Assembly (NCBI GenBank): GCA_043766985.1
Contig: JAYUHM010000136.1
Span: forward strand, 1-12,643
Reading direction: 5' to 3'
Origin: JAAFIP01 sp043766985
GTDB lineage: Bacteria > Pseudomonadota > Gammaproteobacteria > Burkholderiales > Burkholderiaceae_C
Length of the DNA stretch: 12,643 nt
This document shows positions 1 through 5,317 of the stretch, in pieces (position 1 is the first letter of the stretch; every line of letters starts with the position of its first letter). The notes under the pieces are model-generated. The model saw only the letters and a list, made by a program, of their open reading frames with translations. It searched no databases and was not told where the DNA came from. The position numbers and the translations under genes are program-made.

Positions 1-1401
1 CGGCGCGATGCCTTTGCGTGCCATGGCTGCGTCAGTGACGATCTGCATGGTGCGGGCGGCTTGCTCGCCGCCCATCACCGAGGTTTTGGCATTCGGCCAG
101 CTGAACAAAAAGCGGGGCGCAAAACCGCGCCCGCACATACCGTAGTTGCCGGCGCCAAAGCTGGCACCGCACTGGATGGTGATTTGCGGCACGCTGGCGT
201 TCGTCACCGCCTGGATCATCTTGCTGCCGTGCTTGATCATGCCGCCTTGTTCGCTCTCTTTGCCCACCATATAGCCGGTGGTGTTTTGCAGGTAAATGAT
301 GGGGTGGCCCAACTGGCACATCCACTGGATAAAGTGCGTGGCCTTGTTGGCACCGGCCACGTCAATCGGGCCGTTGTTGCTGATGATGCCCACTGCGTGG
401 CCGCCTATGCGTGCCTGCACGCACAGGGTGGCCGGGCCGTACAAGGCTTTGAATTCCAGTAGCTCAGAGGCATCGACGATGCGCGCCATCACCTCGCGCA
501 TATCGACGGGCTGGCGCAGGTCATCGGGCATCAGCGCCAGCAGGTCGTCGGCAGGAAAAGCGGGTTCAGTTGCTATATTTACAGTAGCTGCTTGCGACCT
601 ATTTAATTGGGCTACCACCTGTTTCGCCATCCCAATCGCATGCCGGTCGTCCTCGGCCAGGTATTCACCCAAACCAGATACGCTGGAGTGCATCTCTGCC
701 CCGCCCAGCTCTTCTTCGGTAGCCACCTCGCCCGTGGCAGCCATCAGCAGCGGCGGACCGGCCAGGAAGGCGCGGGAGCGCCCGCGTACCATGATGACCA
801 CATCACTCAGCCCCGGCATGTACGCACCGCCCGCCGTGCCCGAGCCGTGTTGGATGGTGATCACCGGAATGCCCGCGCTGGACAGCCGCGCCAGGTTGCG
901 AAACAGCGCGCCGCCTTGCACAAAGCCCTCTACCTTGTAGCGCATGAGGTTCGCGCCCGCGCTCTCCACCAAGTGGATAAAGGGCAGTTTGTTTTGCAGT
1001 GCGATCTCTTGCAGGCGCAAAATTTTGTCCAAGCCCATGGGGCCAATCGCGCCAGCGTCAATGCCTGAGTCGCTGGCCACCAGCATGCAGCGCGTGCCTT
1101 CAATAAAACCTATGCGCGCCACCATGCCGCCGCCGGGCACCGACTTGGCCGGGTCTTTGCTGTCTTGCATATAGCCCGCCAGCGTGCACAGCGGCAGATA
1201 CGCCGTGCCGGGGTCGAGCAAGAGCGCTACCCGCTGGCGCGGAAGCAACTGGCCGCGTTTGTCAAACACGGGTTTAGCTAGGGCCGATGCATCGGCCGAG
1301 CGCTGCTCTAGCGCGCGCAGCTGCGCGATGCGCGCCAGCATGGCCTCGCGGCCCGCGATGGCCTGCGGGCTGGCATTGTTCCATTGGCTTTGAAAAGACA
1401 T
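1..1401 (-). CDS. Acyl-CoA carboxylase, carboxyltransferase (beta) subunit, methylcrotonyl/geranyl-CoA type; 3' end outside window
   Basis: This subunit moves the carboxyl group from carboxybiotin to an acyl-CoA in a biotin-dependent cytosolic carboxylase. The frame is open over all 467 visible codons and leaves the window; the family is usually about 535 residues, so some 65-70 are missing. The N-terminal carboxyltransferase half carries GSGTAGGAYMPG (residues 186-197) and GPPLLMAATGE (215-225). The C-terminal half carries LQNTTGYMVG (371-380), GASFGAGNYGMCGR (412-425) and SVMGGEQAA (441-449), all typical of methylcrotonyl-CoA and geranyl-CoA carboxylase beta chains. ATG at 1401 is chosen because MSFQSQWN matches the usual family start; I see no good Shine-Dalgarno. 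No biotin carboxylase or biotin carrier gene is visible; it may lie beyond position 1. The actual substrate (3-methylcrotonyl-, geranyl- or another acyl-CoA) cannot be told from this. Residues 263-278, in the linker between the two halves, are encoded by a repeat element found again at 5236-5280. Confidence 0.9.
   Translation of the reverse strand, partial: MSFQSQWNNASPQAIAGREAMLARIAQLRALEQRSADASALAKPVFDKRGQLLPRQRVALLLDPGTAYLPLCTLAGYMQDSKDPAKSVPGGGMVARIGFIEGTRCMLVASDSGIDAGAIGPMGLDKILRLQEIALQNKLPFIHLVESAGANLMRYKVEGFVQGGALFRNLARLSSAGIPVITIQHGSGTAGGAYMPGLSDVVIMVRGRSRAFLAGPPLLMAATGEVATEEELGGAEMHSSVSGLGEYLAEDDRHAIGMAKQVVAQLNRSQAATVNIATEPAFPADDLLALMPDDLRQPVDMREVMARIVDASELLEFKALYGPATLCVQARIGGHAVGIISNNGPIDVAGANKATHFIQWMCQLGHPIIYLQNTTGYMVGKESEQGGMIKHGSKMIQAVTNASVPQITIQCGASFGAGNYGMCGRGFAPRFLFSWPNAKTSVMGGEQAARTMQIVTDAAMARKGIAP
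570..614. repeat. 45-bp dispersed repeat, copy inside the carboxylase coding sequence
   Basis: This stretch aligns without gaps to 5236-5280, with about 35 of 45 bases identical by eye. The shared blocks are TTGCTATATT (570-579), TAGCTGCTTG (585-594) and ATTGGGCTA (606-614), each exactly 4666 bases from its partner. It is A+T-rich compared with the surrounding gene. It is read in frame as carboxylase residues 263-278, in the poorly conserved linker between the two carboxyltransferase halves, and introduces no stop. Similar sequences are, as I recall, scattered through Comamonadaceae genomes, but I could not check this. Confidence 0.75.
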
Positions 1402-1408
1402 GTTTTGT

Positions 1409-1480
1409 CTATGTCAAAAGAGGTAGCGCGCAAAGCGCAAAAAATTCGCAAAAAGCGGAAAAACGAATAAAGGCGTGCAT
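1409..1480 (-). other. Possible 23-codon leader ORF in the 90-bp gap before the carboxylase gene
   Basis: The 90 bp between the reductase stop (1492) and the carboxylase ATG (1401) are A+T-rich, with several TTTTTGCG-like repeats. An ATG at 1480 opens 23 codons of mostly hydrophobic residues (MHAFIRFSAF...) and ends with TAG at 1411-1409, seven bases before the carboxylase ATG. A GAG overlapping the reductase TGA stop lies about ten bases upstream of this ATG and could act as a ribosome site. This might be a translational coupler or simply a chance frame. I see no clear promoter; a TTGACA in this gap lies too close to the carboxylase ATG to serve it. Confidence 0.2.
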
Positions 1481-1491
1481 ATATTTAAATC

Positions 1492-2403
1492 TCAAGAAAA
1501 CACTTTCGGCGTTTGATACCGATGAAATCCATCAAACGGTTTCACCGCATCGCGCGCCATCGCCTCAGGCGTGGGCTGCTGCATGGGCCAGCCCATGCGT
1601 ACCTGGGGCCGCGCACCGTCTACCCGCAGCACCGTGCCGCTGATAAAGCTGGCAGCAGGTGAGAGTAAAAACACTATCGCCGCAGACGTTTCGGCCTCGT
1701 TGCCAAAGCGCCCCAGCGGCACCGTGGTGGCCATCTGGCGCAGCATGTCGCCCGCCTCGGGAGGGTACTGGTCCATGCCGCTGGAAGCGATATAGCCGGG
1801 CGCCACGGCGTTCACCCGCACACCATGGCAGGCCCACTCTGCCGCCGCCGTCTCGGTCAAGCTCACCATGCCCGCCCGCGCCGCGCCGCTGTGCCCCATA
1901 TTGGGCATCGAGCCCCAGATGTCGGCCACAATGTTGACCACCGCGCCGCCATGGGCTTGCATGCTTTGCACATAGCATTCACGCGCCATCAAAAAGCCGC
2001 CCGTCAGGTTGGTGTTGATCACCGCCTCCCAGCCCTTGGCGCTGATGGCATGCAGCGGCGTAATGTACTGGCCGCCCGCGTTGTTCACCAGCCCGTCGAC
2101 GCGCCCGTGCGTGGCCACCACGGCGGTGATCAGTGCCTTTACAGCCGCTTCGTCGCGAATGTCACAGCTATGAAAATTGGCCTGCCCACCGTCGGCAATG
2201 ATTTCGGTAGCGACGTGTTGCAACTTGTCCAGCTTGCGCCCTACCAGCACCACATGCGCACCCAGCGCGGCCAGCTCGTGTGCCGTGCAGCGCCCAATGC
2301 CCGAGCCGCCGCCGGTGACAATAATCGTTTTGTGTTGAAACAAACCCGCAGCGAAGGCGCTACGGTACTGGGCTTTGGGGGGGGTGGTTTTGGCAGTCTG
2401 CAT
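1492..2403 (-). CDS. SDR-family enoyl-CoA reductase, PECR/2,4-dienoyl-CoA reductase-like
   Basis: The 303-residue protein is a short-chain dehydrogenase that probably reduces an unsaturated acyl-CoA with NADPH. The Rossmann motif TGGGSGIG is at 30-37 and NNAGGQ at 107-112. The segment from NNAGGQ through SAKGW (121-125), TNLTG (131-135), HSGAARAG (171-178) and LSPAASFISG (247-256) resembles human peroxisomal trans-2-enoyl-CoA reductase (PECR) as I remember it. The classical YxxxK is absent: Ser172 and Arg176 stand where Tyr and Lys would be, as expected for the PECR/DECR branch rather than a classical SDR. ATG 2403 is preferred over an in-frame TTG at 2442, which lies inside a hairpin and adds residues with no family similarity. 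An 8-C tract falls in codons 7-9. It sits 72 bp after the isomerase gene. The two activities together would process dienoyl-CoA intermediates; the exact substrate is inferred. Confidence 0.82.
   Translation of the reverse strand: MQTAKTTPPKAQYRSAFAAGLFQHKTIIVTGGGSGIGRCTAHELAALGAHVVLVGRKLDKLQHVATEIIADGGQANFHSCDIRDEAAVKALITAVVATHGRVDGLVNNAGGQYITPLHAISAKGWEAVINTNLTGGFLMARECYVQSMQAHGGAVVNIVADIWGSMPNMGHSGAARAGMVSLTETAAAEWACHGVRVNAVAPGYIASSGMDQYPPEAGDMLRQMATTVPLGRFGNEAETSAAIVFLLSPAASFISGTVLRVDGARPQVRMGWPMQQPTPEAMARDAVKPFDGFHRYQTPKVFS
2377..2384 (-). repeat. C8 homopolymer in the first codons of the reductase
   Basis: Eight G on the plus strand, read as eight C in the gene, cover codons 7-9 (Thr-Pro-Pro) of the PECR-like reductase. 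A one-base slip would destroy the frame before the NADP-binding motif, and no in-frame ATG lies between the tract and that motif. It is the longest G/C run I noticed in the window. Confidence 0.9.
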
Positions 2404-2442
2404 ACAGGGCCCCACGATAGCAAACTTGCCCGTTTTTCGCAA

Positions 2443-2461
2443 TCACGCGGGTGCCGCGTGA
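2443..2461. other. Perfect 8-bp inverted repeat (hairpin) upstream of the reductase
   Basis: TCACGCGG (2443-2450) and CCGCGTGA (2454-2461) are perfect inverted repeats around a 3-base centre. They lie between the isomerase stop (2476) and the reductase ATG (2403). No T-run follows on either strand, so it does not look like a standard intrinsic terminator. It could be an mRNA hairpin affecting translation, a processing site or an operator. Confidence 0.6.
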
Positions 2462-2475
2462 CGCATCGTCAAGGG

Positions 2476-3240
2476 TTACACCTTAGAGAAGTCCGGTTTG
2501 CGCTTTTCCATAAACGCACCAAAGGCTTCGCGCGCAGCGGGCTCTTTGAGCATGCGGCCAAAGCTCACGCTTTCGTCGGCCATGGCTTGCAGCACGGCGG
2601 CAGAGTTGTGCTTTTTGAGCAGGCGCTTGGTTTCTACCAGCGCGGTGATGGGTTTGGCGGCCAGTTTGCGGGCGATGCTCTGCGCGTAGTTGTTGGCTTC
2701 TAGCGGGGGCAGCACGCGGTTGACCAGGCCTATTTCCAGCGCGGCCTCGGCCATGAAGGGTTCGCCCAGCAGCAACGCCTCGGCGGCGCGGTGGTAGCCC
2801 ATCATTTGCGGCACCAGCAGGCTGGAGCCAGCCTCGGGGCACAGGCCCAGGTTCACAAAGGGCATGGAAAACGCGGCGTTGTCGCCTGCGTAGACCAGAT
2901 CGCAGTGGAACAGCAGGGTGGTGCCCACGCCCACCGCCGGGCCGCAGACGGCGGCGACCAGCGGCTTGGGGAAGGCGGCGATGGCATGCAAAAACTGAAA
3001 CACCGGGCTGTCTTGGGTGGACGGCGGGTTGTTTAAAAAGTCGGCGATGTCATTGCCTGCGCTGAACACCGTCTCATGCCCCTGGATGACGACGACGCGG
3101 ACGGCGGTATCGTCTTTGGCGGCTGCCAAGGCATCGGCCATGCTTTGGTACATGGCGGCGGTGAGAGAGTTTTTCTTGGCCGCGCGGTTGATGGTGATGG
3201 TGCACACGCCAGCGTCGTGGTGGATAAGGATGTCGCTCAT
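2476..3240 (-). CDS. Crotonase-family protein, probable delta3,delta2-enoyl-CoA isomerase
   Basis: This 254-residue protein has the crotonase fold and likely shifts a 3-enoyl-CoA double bond to the 2-trans position, so that unsaturated chains can re-enter beta-oxidation. The oxyanion-hole segment is FSAGND (59-64), and the second loop is GPAVGVGTTLL (100-110). In hydratases two glutamates act. Here the first position is Thr108 (PAVGVGTT instead of GGGCE) and the second is Phe128. A single acidic residue, Glu136, sits in LGLCPEAGSS (131-140), which matches the LGxxPEGCSS pattern I recall from ECI2/PECI-type isomerases. ATG 3240 starts the family-typical MSDILIHHD and has GAAG a few bases upstream; the frame extends to 3348, but those residues overlap the previous gene and look non-coding. 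Simple enoyl-CoA hydratase is the less likely alternative. Confidence 0.8.
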   Translation of the reverse strand: MSDILIHHDAGVCTITINRAAKKNSLTAAMYQSMADALAAAKDDTAVRVVVIQGHETVFSAGNDIADFLNNPPSTQDSPVFQFLHAIAAFPKPLVAAVCGPAVGVGTTLLFHCDLVYAGDNAAFSMPFVNLGLCPEAGSSLLVPQMMGYHRAAEALLLGEPFMAEAALEIGLVNRVLPPLEANNYAQSIARKLAAKPITALVETKRLLKKHNSAAVLQAMADESVSFGRMLKEPAAREAFGAFMEKRKPDFSKV

Positions 3241-3270
3241 GGGGTGTTCTTCAAATATGGAATGTGGGGG

Positions 3271-3304
3271 CAGGATGTCAGGATACAGGCATGCAGGGGT
3301 CAGG
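3271..3304. repeat. Degenerate short tandem repeat (CAGG every 7-8 bp)
   Basis: CAGG occurs five times, starting at 3271, 3279, 3286, 3294 and 3301, with spacing 8, 7, 8, 7. This amounts to about two loosely conserved 15-bp units. It fills part of the 59-bp gap between the GST-kappa-like gene and the isomerase gene and runs just past the stop codon at 3300. No function is evident. Confidence 0.4.
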
Positions 3305-3893
3305 CGGTTAGGGCTTCGCGCACAAAGTCTAGGCGGTCTTGGCCCCAAAACATGGCACCATCCACAAAGAAAGTGGGCGCGCCAAACACGCCGCGTGCCA
3401 CCGCTGCTTCGGTGGCGGCTTTGAGTGCATCTTTGGTAGTTTGCGCGTTGGCCAGCGCCAGTATGGCTGCGGGGTCAAAGCCGGCATTGGCCAGCACCTG
3501 CCCCACAGTGGCGGGGTCGTTCATGTTTTTGGAGTCTACCCAGATGGCGCGGTATATCGCCTCGCAATACGGCATGAAGCGCGCCGGATCTGTCATTTGC
3601 AGTCCGATGGCTGCGCGCATCAACATCAAGGTATTGATCGGAAAGTTCGGGTTGGTAGCTAGCGGTACGCCATAGCGCTTTGCAAAGCGCGAAAAGTCGG
3701 TGAAGGTGTAGGCGCCTTTGGCAGGAATGGTGGCCGGTGAATGGTTGCCCGTGGCCTGGAACACGCCACCCAGCAGCATGGGTTTGAGCACTGCCGATGC
3801 GCCGGTTTGCGCAGCCAGAGTGGGCAGTTGGGTAAATGCCAGATACGAGGCCGGGCTGCCAAAGTCAAAATAATACTCAAAGGTTTTAGCCAT
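3300..3893 (-). CDS. 2-hydroxychromene-2-carboxylate isomerase / kappa-class GST-like protein (DsbA superfamily)
   Basis: This 197-residue protein belongs to the DsbA-like thioredoxin-fold group that includes HCCA isomerase (NahD) and kappa glutathione transferases. The N-terminal YYFDFGSPASYLA (7-19) holds Ser13 in the position where the family has its catalytic serine. LGGVFQATGN (41-50) and NFPINT (83-88) are conserved in the group. The C-terminal GVFGAPTFFVDG...FWGQDRL (169-188) holds the cis-proline, Pro173. ATG 3893 has a strong AGGAG six bases upstream (3904-3900); the frame runs on to 3959 but overlaps the preceding gene. It follows the atypical SDR by 20 bp, so the two are likely co-transcribed. 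In naphthalene pathways the enzyme isomerises a ring-cleavage product, but nothing else here is aromatic, so a glutathione-linked role in acyl-CoA metabolism is more likely. This is inference. Confidence 0.85.
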   Translation of the reverse strand: MAKTFEYYFDFGSPASYLAFTQLPTLAAQTGASAVLKPMLLGGVFQATGNHSPATIPAKGAYTFTDFSRFAKRYGVPLATNPNFPINTLMLMRAAIGLQMTDPARFMPYCEAIYRAIWVDSKNMNDPATVGQVLANAGFDPAAILALANAQTTKDALKAATEAAVARGVFGAPTFFVDGAMFWGQDRLDFVREALTA

Positions 3894-3913
3894 ATTTGTC
3901 TCCTGGAATAGTT

Positions 3914-4687
3914 TTAGAATTTTTCCATATACGGGCGCAAATCTAGCTCGTGCGTCCATGCATCGCGTGGTTGCTGGTGCAGCATGAGGTAAGCGTCGGC
4001 AATGTGGTCAGGGTTGACAATGCCGTCCTGATCTTTCAACGCATAGCGCTGGGGAAACTGGGTGCGGATAAATTCAGTATCTATCGCGCCATCGATGATG
4101 GGGTGCGCTACATGGATGCCCATGGGCCCCAGCTCGCGCGCCATGCTTTGCGCCAGGGCGCGCAGTGCCATCTTGCCGCCCGAGAAACCTGCGAAATGTG
4201 CGCTGCCGCGCAGCGACGCGGTGGCACCGGTAAAGATGATGGTGCCCTTGTGGGGAACACCAGGTGCCGTGCTCTGCGGCACCTCCCGCGCCACCATACG
4301 CTTAGCCACTTCGCGCCCGGTGAGAAAACCGGCCAGGCAAGCCATCTCCCACATCTTGGTGTAGCGGCGCGCGGTCTTGGTCAGTATGCTGTTGGGGGAA
4401 TTGGCGCCGATATTAAACACCATCACCTCGATGGGTGCGATGTATTTTTCTATCTTGTCTACCAGTGCGATCACTTCCTCTTCCACCCGCGCATCGCTGC
4501 CAAAGGCGTGGCAGGTACCACCGGCAGACTCGATCTGCTGCTTTAAATCTTGCAGCTTCTCCACACTGCGGCGCGTAACGCAGGCAACATAGCCCTCGCG
4601 CGCAAAGCGCCTGGCTACGGCGCCGCCGGTGGCATCGCCTGCACCGATCACCAAACATGCGCCTCTGCCTGAGATGAAGCTTGCCAT
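3914..4687 (-). CDS. Atypical SDR-family protein lacking the catalytic Ser and Tyr
   Basis: The 257-residue protein has the short-chain dehydrogenase layout but with altered key sites. The cofactor loop reads IGAGDATGGA (near residues 14-23) rather than TGxxxGxG, and NNAG is replaced by NIGAN. Around the active site, IIFTGATASLRG carries Ala155 where the catalytic Ser is expected. FSGGK (168-172) carries Phe168 in place of Tyr, with Lys172 kept. The C-terminal PIIDGAIDTEFIR and AWTHELDLRPYMEKF are well formed, so this looks like an intact divergent family rather than a decaying gene. ATG 4687 has AAGGA nine bases upstream. The frame is open up to 5008 only because it runs into a thioesterase pseudogene. 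Its function is unknown; it may bind NAD(P) without classical redox catalysis, or use another residue. Confidence 0.75.
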   Translation of the reverse strand: MASFISGRGACLVIGAGDATGGAVARRFAREGYVACVTRRSVEKLQDLKQQIESAGGTCHAFGSDARVEEEVIALVDKIEKYIAPIEVMVFNIGANSPNSILTKTARRYTKMWEMACLAGFLTGREVAKRMVAREVPQSTAPGVPHKGTIIFTGATASLRGSAHFAGFSGGKMALRALAQSMARELGPMGIHVAHPIIDGAIDTEFIRTQFPQRYALKDQDGIVNPDHIADAYLMLHQQPRDAWTHELDLRPYMEKF

Positions 4688-5226
4688 GAAGTTTATTCCT
4701 TGTAGTACACGCACATGGTGCGTCGTAGCCACCAGTGTGCCAGCTTCAGACCATAGTTGCGCGCTTTGGTCAAAAAAACCATTGAGGAAAGACTGCGCTG
4801 TAGCCTCGGCCAAAACAAAACCCTTGCCCACGGCTGCCCGCTCTTGCACAGCGCGTACCCACGTCTGGGTCAAGCAGTCGCCCATTTGGACGCCCCATGT
4901 GGTGGCCAGGTTACCCGTGATAAACCGCATGTCATAGCGTTTGGGCCACTCCAGCTTGGGTGCAATGCGCGGGCAATGTGCGGGGCGCCGCCGCCGCAGG
5001 CATGACAATTTCGGTACTGCTGAAAGTGCTGCGGCCTGCTGCGGTGACCAGTGTTGCGGTTCGCCACCTGGCCGCTCTATGCCATAGTGGCCGCCGTAAC
5101 GCCTCCAAACGGCCCCACCATATTCAGCCAGGCAGGATGGGTACTTTGGCCGAAGTTGACGTCGCTTGGGTTCTCACCCAGTGGTTGCAGCGTGACAGCT
5201 TGGTCAAAGTCAAAAGTGCTGTGCAT
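4688..5226 (-). pseudogene. Decayed TesB-like acyl-CoA thioesterase (4HBT_3-type hotdog)
   Basis: This fills the unusually large 630-bp gap between the thiolase and the SDR. From ATG 5226 one frame reads MHSTFDFDQAVTLQPLG and WLNMVGPFGGVTAATM, typical of the N-terminus of TesB-like thioesterases, then hits TAG at 5079-5077. The other frame, open from about 5083 down to the SDR, reads PGGEPQHW, WPKRYDMRF and GFFDQSAQLWSEAGTLVATTHH, typical of the middle and C-terminus of the same family. Only about 180 codons' worth remain, against some 270 in intact relatives. At least two internal segments are missing: after GGVTAATM, and between QTWVRAVQE and the GFFDQS block. G+C by codon position in 4930-4688 is about 60/47/61 percent, a coding-like pattern. 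No stop separates the tail from the SDR start. No ribosome site precedes ATG 5226; a palindromic repeat sits there instead. Confidence 0.75.
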
Positions 5227-5280
5227 GGAATATGTTTGCTATATTATAAATAGCTGCTTGTGCTATATTCCATTGGGCTA
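5225..5280. repeat. Dispersed repeat, intergenic palindromic copy
   Basis: The core 5236-5280 matches 570-614 (about 35 of 45 bases). This copy is also palindromic. ATGGAATAT (5225-5233) and ATATTCCAT (5265-5273) form a perfect 9-bp outer pair, and GCTAT (5238-5242) with ATAGC (5250-5254) forms an inner pair. A further GTGCT/AGCAC pair starts at 5260 and extends past 5280. The outer left arm overlaps the start codon of the thioesterase pseudogene, so the element occupies the place of its ribosome-binding region. It lies 38 bp downstream of the thiolase stop and may shape the 3' end of that message. Confidence 0.75.
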
Positions 5281-5317
5281 GAGCACTATTTTTAGGATAA
5301 GTACGTGGCAGTTGCGC

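Noticed and set aside
296..940. Long plus-strand ORF (214 codons) opposite the carboxylase gene
   Set aside because: It lies wholly antisense to a frame with clear carboxyltransferase motifs, and its translation is rich in Ser, Pro and Arg with no recognisable domain. It is a shadow caused by high G+C.
1282..1297. Perfect 16-bp palindrome GGCCGATGCATCGGCC in the carboxylase coding region
   Set aside because: In a G+C-rich window of this size one such palindrome is not very surprising, and it lies inside well-formed coding sequence with no second copy noticed.
1424..1436. GCGC-AAA-GCGC hairpin before the carboxylase as a terminator
   Set aside because: The stem is very short, and the T-run on the transcribed strand lies upstream of the stem, not after it.
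2404..2442. TTG start for the PECR-like reductase
   Set aside because: The extra 13 residues show no similarity to the family, and the TTG touches an inverted repeat; ATG 2403 is simpler.
1825..2703. Plus-strand ORF of 292 codons across the reductase and isomerase genes
   Set aside because: It spans two genes and their gap on the opposite strand and resembles no family. It is an antisense shadow.
1..3240. Acyclic terpene (atu) utilisation cluster
   Set aside because: A carboxylase, an SDR and a crotonase side by side recall atuB/atuC/atuE, but the SDR is of PECR type and the crotonase of isomerase type. No citronellyl-CoA dehydrogenase or carboxylase alpha subunit is visible.
3914..5008. 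SDR with a 107-residue N-terminal extension
   Set aside because: The extension is the tail of a thioesterase pseudogene. A good AAGGA ribosome site precedes the internal ATG at 4687, which matches the start of the SDR fold.
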